A stretch of 64,000 nt of DNA from assembly GCF_001418205.1 (NCBI RefSeq), contig NZ_LIQF01000001.1, positions 340,863 to 404,862 of the forward strand. Reading direction: 5' to 3'. Of the stretch, positions 43,046 through 51,519 are shown piece after piece; the first letter of the stretch is position 1, and each line of letters opens with the position of its first letter. Position numbers and translations under genes: made by a program. The DNA comes from Marinomonas fungiae (GTDB taxonomy: Bacteria > Pseudomonadota > Gammaproteobacteria > Pseudomonadales > Marinomonadaceae). The notes beneath the pieces were generated by a model, which saw nothing but the letters and a program-made list of their open reading frames with translations, made no database searches and had not been told where the DNA came from.

Positions 43046-46000
43046 ACACAGAACAAGCTCGCGGTCTTATCCCTTGGTTTGCCAACAACCCGGTCGCAGC
43101 TAACCTACTGCTTGTGTTAGTGATTGCTTTGGGCGTCATCAATATGGATGGTCTCAACAAGGAAGCCTTCCCTAGCCTGACGCCAAATCAAGTATCGGTC
43201 TACATTGAATACGACAGTGGTTCTGCCCAAGCGAGCGAAGAAGGTGTCGCCATCCCTGTCGAGCAAGCATTACAGGATGTACTAGGCATCAAAACTGTGA
43301 CCACCATATCCAACTCACGAGGTGTCAATACGCGCATTGAAATGCAAGATGGCTATGACATTGACGACTTGATGCAAGATGTTAAAGATGAGCTCGATCA
43401 AGTCACTTCTTTTCCCGACGAAGCCGATCCACCAGTGGTTACCAAGGCCATGCGCGAAGAGCATGCTATTTGGATTCAACTTTACGGTAACACGGACCGT
43501 CGTACGCTACAGACCCTAAGCAAAGACCTAGAATCCGATTTACTTGAGCATCCAAACATCAATTCAGTCAAAATTTCCGGCTGGCTCGACCCGACCATGT
43601 TGATTGATGTCGACAAAAGTAAGCTGGAAGCCTACGGTTTAACTTTATCTGATGTCGCTAGCGCCATAAATAATGAATCCAGCCCAGAACGCGTGGCCAC
43701 ATTACGTAATGAAGATATTTATTTGCATGTACGCGCTTCTCAACAAGCGTATGTGAAACAAGCGTTTGCCAATATTCCTATTCGTAGCAACAGCTCAGGC
43801 TCCGTCTTACGTTTACAAGACATCGCGACCATTACCGATGCCTTTGATGACGATGACTTTATGTTGTCGCGCTTTAATGGCGAATCCAGCCTAGCTCTAC
43901 AAGTCATCACCACCGGCCGCGACGACATCAGTAAGTCCGCCGAAGCCGCTAAAGGCATAGCCGAGGGGTGGCTGCTAAGTGGCCGCTTGCCAGAAGGCGT
44001 TGAGCTTGATACTTGGTATGACCGCAGTGAATCCATTAATGGCCGTTTATCGCTAATGGTCACCAATGCCATCACAGGGATCGTGCTGGTGTTTATCATG
44101 CTGGCCATTTTCCTCAACTTAACCGTCGCTTTTTGGGTCGCGATGGGCTTGCCGTTTATCTTTTTCGGTACCCTGTTTGTAATGGGCCTCGACAGTGTTG
44201 GACTGACCCTCAACCTGTTCACCACCTTTGGTTTTATCATGGCGTTGGGCATCGTGGTAGACGATGCTGTGGTAATCGGGGAAAGTGTTTACAGTGTGCG
44301 CTCCAAGGAAGGAGATACCCTAGCCAATACGATTAAGGGCACTATGCGGGTCGCCGTGCCCACCTTGTTTGGTGTCTTTACCACCGTAGCGGCATTTTGG
44401 GCCCTATCTAATATCGAAGGTCGTTTAGGTCAACTGTACGCACAGTTTGCCGCCGTCGTCGCCATTTGTTTGATCCTTTCAGTGATTGAATCCAAACTGA
44501 TTTTGCCTGCCCATTTGGCACACTTGAATACGCACCGAAAGCCCCCAAAAAACTTACTTGCCCGTGCATGGGCCAAGATTCAACATGGCGCCGATGCTTC
44601 GTTGCAATGGTTCAACGAGCGGGTTTACGCAAGTTTAATCCTGCGTGCAATTGAATTTCGCTACGCTGTCTTGGTTCTGTTTCTAGCCGTCTTTGCGCTG
44701 GTAATTTCTATGCCTATGACTGGCGCCATTCGTATGAGCTTCTTCCCGAACATTCCAGGGGATACCATTCGCGCAACGCTTACCATGTACACCGATGCCA
44801 GCTACGGCCAAACACATCGGGTTTTGACATTGCTGGAAGATAGTGCTCGCGAAACCGATAAAACCTTAAGCAAGGGATCAAACACGCTAGGCATTGATCA
44901 TTTACAAGTCACAGCAAGTGGCGATCAGTCTGGTAGCCTACGTATTGAGCTGGCCTCTGATGCTCCCTATACCGCAGCCGAGTTTGCCCGAACGTGGCAG
45001 CGTTTAGTAGGGTCGCCGGAAGGGGTGAGTAATCTTCGGATTCGGAGTGCCCGCGAGTCAGTAGACGCTCTACGTGTTGAACTTCGAGGTCGTGACAATA
45101 ATGTTCTAGATGGCGCAATGGAAGAGCTGATCACTAAACTAGGCTCGGTATCTGCTGTGCGAGGTATCGAGCAAAGCGACTCTGCCAGTGAATCTCGTCT
45201 CGTGTTACATCTCAACGAACAAGGCCGAGCGTTAGGATTATCCACAAACGCACTGGCTTCACAGATCATGGGGAACTTCGATGGGCAAGTAGTACAAAAA
45301 TACCAACGAGATAATGCCGAGATAGAAGTTCGTATTGGTTATCCCGATGATCAGCAAGAAAGCCCTGCTAATATTCTTGGCACCTTGATTACGCTAGAGA
45401 ATGGCAGCCGAGTTCCCCTGTCTTCAGTGGCTAGCTTAGATCAAGAAATCGCCCAAACGAAAGTAACTCGCATCGATGGTAAGCGTTCGGTGTATTTATC
45501 TGCGGAGGTAGATAAAGAGCAGATGTCTTCTACTGAAGTAGTGGCGTATCTAAAAAGTGCGATTGAGCCAGAAATGAAGCAACGCTTTCCATCGGTTGAT
45601 ATGTACTATTCTGGAGAAGCCGAGGAGCGAGAAGAAACACAATCTTCTATGATTCAGATGTTCAGTATCGCTATGCTCATTATCTACGGCTTGTTGGCGA
45701 TTCCACTGAAATCCTACAGCCAACCTATCATCATCATGATGGCCATTCCATTTGGTATTGTTGGTGCATTATTAGGACACTGGTTTAATGGTTTGGCACT
45801 GGGTATTTTTTCGCTCAATGGCATCATTGCCCTATCTGGAGTAGTTGTGAACGATAGCTTGCTGTTAACCGCGCGCTTTAATGAGCTGCGTCGTGAAACC
45901 AAGCACTTACACAAAGCGGTGATCGAAGCCTGTCAAACCCGCCTAAGAGCGGTCTTACTAACGTCCATCACTACTTTTGCAGGCTTGATCCCAATTCTTT

Positions 46001-46200
46001 GGGAAACCTCACGTCAAGCCCAAGTCATGGTCCCAGCAGCAGTGTCGTTAGCTTACGGCATCTTATTTGCCACTGTGATTACTTTGATCCTGATCCCTGT
46101 GCTACTAATGATTCAAGAGGACATCAAGCACTTAGCACGTCGTATTAAATCGTTCTTTGGTGATGAGACAACGGAGTTGACCTCCAAGACATTAGACTAA
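43042..46200 (+). CDS. RND-family efflux pump, inner-membrane transporter
   Basis: The 1052-residue protein has the RND plan of 12 helices and two large periplasmic loops. TM1 begins LIPWFANNPVAANLLLVLV. The proton relay is seen as GFIMALGIVVDDAVVIGE (TM4, two aspartates). The C-terminal half repeats the plan with GIIALSGVVVNDSLLLTARFNELR. Like the AcrB/MdtBC group it should be a trimer driven by the proton gradient. The substrate is unknown, and the sequence divergence from AcrB suggests a drug- or lipid-type exporter of the HAE2/ MdtC-related kind. It ends the operon. Confidence 0.93.
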   Translation: MNTEQARGLIPWFANNPVAANLLLVLVIALGVINMDGLNKEAFPSLTPNQVSVYIEYDSGSAQASEEGVAIPVEQALQDVLGIKTVTTISNSRGVNTRIEMQDGYDIDDLMQDVKDELDQVTSFPDEADPPVVTKAMREEHAIWIQLYGNTDRRTLQTLSKDLESDLLEHPNINSVKISGWLDPTMLIDVDKSKLEAYGLTLSDVASAINNESSPERVATLRNEDIYLHVRASQQAYVKQAFANIPIRSNSSGSVLRLQDIATITDAFDDDDFMLSRFNGESSLALQVITTGRDDISKSAEAAKGIAEGWLLSGRLPEGVELDTWYDRSESINGRLSLMVTNAITGIVLVFIMLAIFLNLTVAFWVAMGLPFIFFGTLFVMGLDSVGLTLNLFTTFGFIMALGIVVDDAVVIGESVYSVRSKEGDTLANTIKGTMRVAVPTLFGVFTTVAAFWALSNIEGRLGQLYAQFAAVVAICLILSVIESKLILPAHLAHLNTHRKPPKNLLARAWAKIQHGADASLQWFNERVYASLILRAIEFRYAVLVLFLAVFALVISMPMTGAIRMSFFPNIPGDTIRATLTMYTDASYGQTHRVLTLLEDSARETDKTLSKGSNTLGIDHLQVTASGDQSGSLRIELASDAPYTAAEFARTWQRLVGSPEGVSNLRIRSARESVDALRVELRGRDNNVLDGAMEELITKLGSVSAVRGIEQSDSASESRLVLHLNEQGRALGLSTNALASQIMGNFDGQVVQKYQRDNAEIEVRIGYPDDQQESPANILGTLITLENGSRVPLSSVASLDQEIAQTKVTRIDGKRSVYLSAEVDKEQMSSTEVVAYLKSAIEPEMKQRFPSVDMYYSGEAEEREETQSSMIQMFSIAMLIIYGLLAIPLKSYSQPIIIMMAIPFGIVGALLGHWFNGLALGIFSLNGIIALSGVVVNDSLLLTARFNELRRETKHLHKAVIEACQTRLRAVLLTSITTFAGLIPILWETSRQAQVMVPAAVSLAYGILFATVITLILIPVLLMIQEDIKHLARRIKSFFGDETTELTSKTLD

Positions 46201-46233
46201 TCTCCCGAAACCTTTCCTCAACTAACCACACAA

Positions 46234-46260
46234 ACGCCAGAGTTCCCCCTGCTCTGGCGT
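46234..46260 (+). terminator. Hairpin after the RND operon
   Basis: ACGCCAGAG and CTCTGGCGT form a perfect 9-base stem with a 9-base loop. Only a weak T-rich tail follows (GCTTTCC), so termination may need Rho. Confidence 0.55.
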
Positions 46261-46385
46261 GCTTTCCATGCTTTGCAAACTCTTGATTTGCTGTTTTTTT
46301 GTACTCTTCGACTAAAGTCTCAATTCTTCTTTACAAACACACTGCTACATTGAATGTGCAAATAAAAATAACAAAGGAGTCGACT

Positions 46386-46646
46386 ATGTCGGATCATACT
46401 CAAAACCAAGAAAACTACTGGAAGGCAAACGTCAGATTAATTTTTGGCTGTTTGATCGTATGGGCACTGGTGTCCTACGGTTTTGGCATTCTTCTTCGTC
46501 CTATGCTTGCAGGGATTGAAGTCGGGGGGACAGATTTAGGATTTTGGTTTGCTCAACAAGGTTCCATTATTAGCTTTATCGTTTTGGTGTTTTTTTACGC
46601 TTGGCGCATGAATGCTTTAGATAAACAATTTGGCCTTGAGGAGTAA
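46386..46646 (+). CDS. Sodium:solute symporter small subunit (DUF4212)
   Basis: The protein matches the small partner of VC_2705-type symporters: 86 residues, a cytoplasmic start with NYWKANVRLI and two membrane helices (about 18-40 and 54-75). I chose the ATG at 46386 because AAAGGAG lies six bases before it; an in-frame start at 46299 has no ribosome site. The large subunit begins six bases after its stop. In Vibrio cholerae this pair has been linked to acetate uptake under CrbSR control. Confidence 0.9.
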   Translation: MSDHTQNQENYWKANVRLIFGCLIVWALVSYGFGILLRPMLAGIEVGGTDLGFWFAQQGSIISFIVLVFFYAWRMNALDKQFGLEE

Positions 46647-46651
46647 TCAAC

Positions 46652-48418
46652 ATGAGTCAATTTACGATTAACTTGCTGTTTGTAGGCGCCTCGTTTGCGC
46701 TCTACTTTGGTATCGCGATTTGGGCTCGTGCTGGCTCAACCAAAGAGTTCTATGTCGCCGGTGGTGGTGTCCATCCTGTCATGAACGGTATGGCGACGGC
46801 TGCTGACTGGATGTCTGCAGCGTCTTTCATTTCTATGGCGGGTTTGATTGCTGCAGGTGGTTACGCTAACTCGACTTTCCTAATGGGTTGGACTGGTGGT
46901 TATGTACTTCTAGCCATGTTGTTGGCTCCTTACCTACGTAAGTTCGGCAAATTTACCGTGCCAGACTTTATCGGTGATCGCTTCTACTCACGTACTGCAC
47001 GTCTTGTGGCGGTAGCCTGCTTGATCATTGCTTCGGTGACTTACGTTATCGGTCAAATGACTGGTGCGGGTGTCGCCTTCTCTCGCTTCCTTGAAGTGGA
47101 CAATAACACTGGCCTGATGATTGCCGCGGTCGTGGTATTCTTCTATGCGGTACTCGGTGGTATGAAAGGTATCACGTACACTCAGGTAGCTCAGTACTGT
47201 GTACTGATCGTGGCGTACACGATTCCAGCAGTATTCATTTCTCTACAACTAACGGACACTTTCATTCCGGCAATTGGTTTGTTCTCTGAACACACGCAAT
47301 CTGGCATGCCTTTGCTACAAAAACTAGACGAAGTAGTTCGTGAACTTGGCTTCCGTGATTACACCGCAGACGTAGACAATAAACTGAACATGGTTCTGTT
47401 TACTCTATCTCTAATGATCGGTACAGCGGGTCTACCACACGTAATCATTCGTTTCTTCACAGTACCTAAAGTAGCTGACGCACGCTGGTCTGCTGGTTGG
47501 GCATTAGTGTTCATCGCGCTACTTTACCTAACTGCACCAGCAGTGGCATCAATGGCTCGCTTGAACCTAATGACAACGATTTACCCTGAAGGTCCAACTG
47601 CCAATGCAATTAACTACGACGAGCGTCCTGACTGGATCCAAACTTGGGAACAAACAGGTCTAATCAAATACGAAGATAAAAATGGTGATGGCCGCATTCA
47701 GTTCTACAACGACACACCAGCGTTTGCTGAAGAAGCAACGGCTCGTGGTTGGGCAGGTAACGAGCTGAAAGTAAATGGTGACATTCTAGTATTGGCGAAT
47801 CCAGAGATTGCCAACTTACCTGGTTGGGTAATCGGTTTGATCGCAGCTGGTGGTCTAGCTGCAGCATTGTCTACCGCAGCAGGCCTTTTATTGGCGATCT
47901 CATCTGCTGTGAGCCATGACTTGATCAAAGGCTCAATCAACCCAGATATTACCGAGAAAGGTGAGCTTTTAGCCGCTCGTGTATCCATGTTCTTTGCGAT
48001 CGTCATCGCCACTTACCTAGGTATGAATCCACCTGGCTTCGCGGCTCAGGTCGTTGCATTGGCATTCGGTATCGCTGCAGCGTCGATCTTCCCAGCACTA
48101 ATGATGGGTATCTTCTCTAAACGAGTGAACAGTAAAGGGGCTGTACTAGGTATGCTAGCAGGCCTATGTAGTACTCTAGTTTACATCTTTACTTACCTTG
48201 GCTGGTTCTTCATCCCTGGTACGAACCAACTAGCAAATACACCTGATAACTGGTTATTCGGTGTGTCACCACTATCGTTCGGTGCGATTGGTGCAGTGAT
48301 CAACTTTGCAGTAGCCTTCATTGTGTCAAGCATGACAGAAGAAGTACCTCAAGATGTTCAAGACCTTGTTGAAAGCGTACGCTACCCTAAAGGTGCGGGC
48401 GGCGCGGTCGACCATTAA
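46652..48418 (+). CDS. Sodium:solute symporter large subunit, VC_2705 subfamily (acetate-type)
   Basis: The 588-residue protein of the SSS family has 13 or so helices. The sodium and substrate core is visible in EFYVAGGGVHPVMNGMATAADWMSAASF (described by its ends) and AAALSTAAGLLLAISSAVSHDLIKG. A large hydrophilic insert (about 300-385) is typical of the VC_2705 subfamily. It contains D342-x-N344-x-D346-G-R-I349, an EF-hand-like loop, which may bind calcium. It follows the DUF4212 gene, and its codon use is strongly optimised, so it is highly expressed. The acetate substrate is inferred from relatives and from the CrbSR genes in the window. Confidence 0.9.
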   Translation: MSQFTINLLFVGASFALYFGIAIWARAGSTKEFYVAGGGVHPVMNGMATAADWMSAASFISMAGLIAAGGYANSTFLMGWTGGYVLLAMLLAPYLRKFGKFTVPDFIGDRFYSRTARLVAVACLIIASVTYVIGQMTGAGVAFSRFLEVDNNTGLMIAAVVVFFYAVLGGMKGITYTQVAQYCVLIVAYTIPAVFISLQLTDTFIPAIGLFSEHTQSGMPLLQKLDEVVRELGFRDYTADVDNKLNMVLFTLSLMIGTAGLPHVIIRFFTVPKVADARWSAGWALVFIALLYLTAPAVASMARLNLMTTIYPEGPTANAINYDERPDWIQTWEQTGLIKYEDKNGDGRIQFYNDTPAFAEEATARGWAGNELKVNGDILVLANPEIANLPGWVIGLIAAGGLAAALSTAAGLLLAISSAVSHDLIKGSINPDITEKGELLAARVSMFFAIVIATYLGMNPPGFAAQVVALAFGIAAASIFPALMMGIFSKRVNSKGAVLGMLAGLCSTLVYIFTYLGWFFIPGTNQLANTPDNWLFGVSPLSFGAIGAVINFAVAFIVSSMTEEVPQDVQDLVESVRYPKGAGGAVDH

Positions 48419-48437
48419 TCGTTAGTTTGACTAACAA

Positions 48438-48460
48438 GGCTAGCTCCTTAGGAGCTAGCC
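48438..48460 (+). terminator. Perfect inverted repeat after the symporter gene
   Basis: GGCTAGCTCC and GGAGCTAGCC are perfect 10-base arms with a 3-base TTA loop and no U tract. It may protect the symporter message or reduce readthrough to the gene at 48510. Confidence 0.55.
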
Positions 48461-48509
48461 AACTTAATACAACAGACTTCATACAACAAAATAATAAGAA
48501 GGTGACTTT

Positions 48510-49037
48510 ATGCTTTGGGAATTAATCGCGACCATCTGTGCAGGCCTAGCAGGTGCGGGTATCGCCCTATTCATCCGCAAGCTGTCGTTAAAGAAAGCAC
48601 CTAAATGGCTGGTTCCTGCCTTGGCGGGTATCGGTATGTTAAGTTTCCAAATCCAAAGTGAATACACTTGGTACGAACACCAAGCAAGCCTACTACCAGA
48701 AGGCGTAGTGGTGGTTAAAACGGTAGAGGAAGAAGCGCCATGGCGTCCATGGAGTATGGTTTACCCTCAAACAACTCGATTTATTGCGGCAGATATCAAC
48801 AATGCTGCACAAAATGATTTGAACCACGATGTGTATTTAGTGGACCTGTATTTCTTTGAACGCCGCTTGTCTGCTAAGCGCGTTACTCAAGTGATTCATT
48901 GTGGTGCAGCTGCACGAGCAAACTTTACTAATAAATTAGAAGTACCAAAAGTCAATCAAGTCGACAACCGCGAGTGGGTATCTATGCCAAGCAACGATCC
49001 ATTACTTACCGCTGTTTGTGACGGTCGCGCTTCTTGA
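48510..49037 (+). CDS. Membrane-anchored protein of unknown function, next to the symporter
   Basis: The 175-residue protein has two N-terminal membrane helices (about residues 3-22 and 34-50) and a soluble C-terminal domain, probably periplasmic, with WRPWSMVYPQTTRF and two cysteines near the end of the protein (CGAAARAN and AVCDGRAS). It is not a family I can name. AGAAGGTG precedes the ATG, and it lies 92 bases after the symporter with only a hairpin between, so it may be cotranscribed and work with acetate transport. Confidence 0.7.
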   Translation: MLWELIATICAGLAGAGIALFIRKLSLKKAPKWLVPALAGIGMLSFQIQSEYTWYEHQASLLPEGVVVVKTVEEEAPWRPWSMVYPQTTRFIAADINNAAQNDLNHDVYLVDLYFFERRLSAKRVTQVIHCGAAARANFTNKLEVPKVNQVDNREWVSMPSNDPLLTAVCDGRAS

Positions 49038-49100
49038 AAGGAACTCAGTAGTAAGCGCTAAACTCTCATTTGCGCCGCCAACACTTTTTCCTGAAAATAT

Positions 49101-49121
49101 AGGGCTTCAATTCGGAGCCCT
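49101..49121 (+). promoter_or_regulatory. Hairpin that hides the bluB ribosome site
   Basis: AGGGCTTC and GGAGCCCT pair over 8 bases (one G-U) with the 5-base loop AATTC. The right arm contains GGAG, the only ribosome-binding sequence for the ATG at 49124. It may be a translational control element or the 3' end of the upstream gene's transcript, with TTT following. It is too short to be a full cobalamin riboswitch, and I do not see one upstream. Confidence 0.45.
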
Positions 49122-49123
49122 TT

Positions 49124-49774
49124 ATGCATTTCCAAGCCCACCAGCGTGACGCCTTATACGATATTATTTTTAACCGTCGCGATGTACGTCGAGATTTCCT
49201 ACCTACCCCCGTTCCTGAAGACGTCGTTCAACGTTTGCTAACCGCCGCACACCACGCTCCAAGCGTTGGGTTTATGCAACCGTGGGATTTTATTGTGATA
49301 AAAAATCACGCCACGCGAGCCAAGATCAAAAACGGCTTTTTGTCTGCCAATGAAGCATCAGCACAGATGTTTGAAGGCGAACGTCAAACGCTATACCGTT
49401 CGTTGAAATTGGAAGGCATTGAAGAGGCACCACTGGGTATTTGCATTACCTGCGACAGGTCTCGAACTGGGAATGTGGTGCTAGGTCGCACCATCAAACC
49501 TGAAATGGATCTCTATAGTGCGGTGTGTGCCGTGCAAAATCTATGGCTTGCTGCGCGTGCGGAAAACCTTGGTATGGGTTGGGTAAGCATTTTAGAAGAC
49601 CAAGTTCTGTATGACACACTCAATATCCCTGAGCATCTAGATATCATCGGATATTTCTGTATTGGCTACGTAAAAGCTTTTCAAGCCAGCCCAGATTTAG
49701 AGCAAGTAGGTTGGCAAAATCGTCGCTCACTTGAAGATGCGATTCATTACGAAAGCTGGCAACCAGATAGTTGA
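49124..49774 (+). CDS. bluB: 5,6-dimethylbenzimidazole synthase BluB
   Basis: BluB breaks down reduced FMN with oxygen to form 5,6-dimethylbenzimidazole, the lower ligand of cobalamin. The 216-residue nitroreductase-fold protein has RRDVRRDFLPTPVPEDVV, the PSVGFMQPWDFIVI motif, RTIKPEMDLYSAVCAVQNLWLAARAENLGMGWVSI (described by its ends) and a C-terminal W-Q-N-R-R. It is separate from, but functionally linked to, the cob operon at 58.8-62.4 kb, where CobT would use its product. The ribosome site is inside a hairpin. Confidence 0.95.
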   Translation: MHFQAHQRDALYDIIFNRRDVRRDFLPTPVPEDVVQRLLTAAHHAPSVGFMQPWDFIVIKNHATRAKIKNGFLSANEASAQMFEGERQTLYRSLKLEGIEEAPLGICITCDRSRTGNVVLGRTIKPEMDLYSAVCAVQNLWLAARAENLGMGWVSILEDQVLYDTLNIPEHLDIIGYFCIGYVKAFQASPDLEQVGWQNRRSLEDAIHYESWQPDS

Positions 49775-49872
49775 GTTTTTTTCAACAAACCAGCAAATTT
49801 ATATCGTTTGTGCTAATAAAGCCCCTTATCTATCATAGGTACTGTAAGTTAAATCCTTAAAGGAGCTATATT

Positions 49873-50073
49873 ATGAAAGCCAAAACTCTTATTGAACTAC
49901 TAGACTCAATCGACACTTCTTACCTAACAGAATCAGAAAAAGCAGAAGCGATTGCTCGCGCTCAAGCTGCCGAATATACCGTTGAATTGATTGCTTCAGC
50001 CTTTGCTTGGGTTAAAAAAGCACTCGTTGGCAATCGCACTGTCATGAACACAGCTAATCATTCTCACGCTTAA
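49873..50073 (+). CDS. Small protein of unknown function
   Basis: The 66-residue protein is predicted to be mostly helical, with an acidic N-terminal half (LLDSIDTSYLTESEKAEAIARAQAAEY) and a more hydrophobic, basic C-terminal half (LIASAFAWVKKALVGNR). AAAGGAGC lies eight bases before the ATG, so it is translated in all likelihood. It resembles the small Ala-rich DUF1127-neighbour type proteins in size but has no motif I recognise. The 240 bases downstream (50074-50314) contain only the slyD terminator as far as I can see. Confidence 0.6.
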   Translation: MKAKTLIELLDSIDTSYLTESEKAEAIARAQAAEYTVELIASAFAWVKKALVGNRTVMNTANHSHA

Positions 50074-50262
50074 TCCGCTACGGCTTAACGATTAGGTTAT
50101 AGGCGCTGAAAATAATATAAAAATGCGCTTACCTAGCCTCTTCTTTAATATCTTTTCCTTTTCTTCTTTATTTCTTCTTCCCTAAAATAGCACCTTCCAT
50201 CTTGTCTATTTCAATAGATCGTTACGTTACCACGATCACCCGTGATTACATTTACTATTTCG

Positions 50263-50294
50263 CGCATAAAAAAGGCCACCTCGTGAGGCAGCCC
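50263..50294 (-). terminator. Intrinsic terminator of slyD
   Basis: On the minus strand GGCTGCCTC and GAGGTGGCC form a stem with wobble pairs, with TTTTTT after it. It follows the slyD stop by about 20 bases. Confidence 0.8.
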
Positions 50295-50314
50295 TTCTTA
50301 TCGATCATACGATC

Positions 50315-50797
50315 TTAGTGGTGGTGACCACCTTCGCCGTGTACGTGACCGTGCTGAATTTCTTCTTCAGTTGCTTCACGAACTTCAACGATTTCAACTT
50401 CAAAGCTTAGTGGCTTACCCGCTAGTGGGTGGTTACCATCCAATACAATACCGTCTTCTTCAACACCTACTACCACAACTGGTTGTTGACCGTTTGGTGT
50501 TTGCGCCATGAACTGCATACCAACTTCGATAGAATCAACGCCTTGGAAGTTTTCACGTGGCACTTTTTGGATGAGTTCTTGATGAACTGGACCGTAACCT
50601 TCTTCTGGTGTTACGTCTACTTTCAATGCATCGCCAGCTGATTTGCCTTGTAGTGCGTTATCTAGACCATCAATGATGTTGCGTGCACCGCTAAGGAATA
50701 CTAGAGGCTGTTGGCCTGCAGATGAATCTAGAACTTCACCTGATTCATCTGTCAAAGTGTAGTGCATGCTCACAACTGTGTTTTGCGCGATTTGCAT
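50315..50797 (-). CDS. slyD: FKBP-type peptidyl-prolyl isomerase SlyD
   Basis: SlyD is a cytoplasmic proline isomerase and chaperone that also delivers nickel. The FKBP core starts VSMHYTLTDESGEVLDSS and contains GARNIIDGLDNALQGKSAGD; an insert-in-flap chaperone domain (about 75-125) follows. The C-terminus is histidine-rich (HGHVHGEGGHHH), matching the metal-binding tail, though shorter than in E. coli. Length is 160 residues. AGGAG precedes the ATG. Its terminator is directly downstream, so it is probably a single-gene unit. Confidence 0.94.
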   Translation of the reverse strand: MQIAQNTVVSMHYTLTDESGEVLDSSAGQQPLVFLSGARNIIDGLDNALQGKSAGDALKVDVTPEEGYGPVHQELIQKVPRENFQGVDSIEVGMQFMAQTPNGQQPVVVVGVEEDGIVLDGNHPLAGKPLSFEVEIVEVREATEEEIQHGHVHGEGGHHH

Positions 50798-50963
50798 TGT
50801 TTTCTCCTAAGTTAGATTTCAGGAACAAAATCTGATAATGCGAGCTAATACCTGCCTTAACAGCTCTTTTGAACCCTAAGTTTGAATACAACACCATGGT
50901 AACTAAGCCAAACTTAGATGACCACCATCTAGGGCGTTTTCTCTTTAAAATCTGCATATTTGC

Positions 50964-51311
50964 TTAGATTTTAGGCAAAAATTGGCGTATATCCAGCTCA
51001 TGAGACTTGCCTAGCCAAGACGCCCCTTGAGTATGATCATACAACTCATCGCCACTTAGTGGATGAAATAACACATCCAGATCACCACGATTAATCATTA
51101 ACCATGGAATCACTTTTTCAAAAATATCTGCTGTAAAAGCAATTTGTACGCTCCACATCGGATGTGGTCCGACCTTTTTCTCGTGAAAACGACCAATGGT
51201 CACGTCAAACAAAGAGGACAGTTGCTGAGCAATCTGCTGTGCAAAGGCGCGCCCCTCTTGATCATCGTAATAAAGGTGGGCATGGTACGCTTTGATATCT
51301 TCAACCTTCAT
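50964..51311 (-). CDS. DOPA 4,5-dioxygenase family protein
   Basis: The 115-residue protein has the family pattern YHAHLYYDDQEGRAFAQQIA and later GPHPMWSVQIAF and VLFHPLSGDELYDHTQGASWLGKSHELD, with several histidines that bind iron in plant and fungal DOPA dioxygenases. Bacterial members (DUF1448-type) are of unknown physiological role. I chose the ATG at 51311 because AGAAG lies eight bases upstream; the frame opens at 51344. It is divergent from the CrbS-like kinase gene, with 208 bases in between. Confidence 0.85.
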   Translation of the reverse strand: MKVEDIKAYHAHLYYDDQEGRAFAQQIAQQLSSLFDVTIGRFHEKKVGPHPMWSVQIAFTADIFEKVIPWLMINRGDLDVLFHPLSGDELYDHTQGASWLGKSHELDIRQFLPKI

Positions 51312-51519
51312 AGTCATCACTTCTCTTCTAGTCTCATCTTTCAAACGTTCTATAGAGCTATCTTAACATTCCCATTAGAGGAAACAGACAGGAGAGCAAG
51401 CAACTCAGTATTTCAATTACTGAAATGTTAAAGTCACGACCATAGTCTAAAGGCAAGCCCCTAAGGCTGTGCTAAATTAAGCGGAATATCATTTAGTTAC
51501 TGACGATAAGAGTGCCAGC

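Noticed and set aside
43740..44252. A 170-codon minus-strand frame inside the RND pump gene
   Set aside because: It is antisense to a clear RND transporter; length alone is not evidence.
49101..49121. Cobalamin riboswitch before bluB
   Set aside because: There is only a short hairpin, and no B12-box or long structured leader fits in the space.
50074..50262. Possible small RNA in the gap between the 66-residue gene and slyD
   Set aside because: I see no promoter plus terminator on one strand apart from the slyD terminator; weak G+C-containing pairs are within chance.
50745..50957. A 70-codon minus-strand frame at the slyD start
   Set aside because: It overlaps the slyD ribosome site and start in another frame and has no recognisable features.
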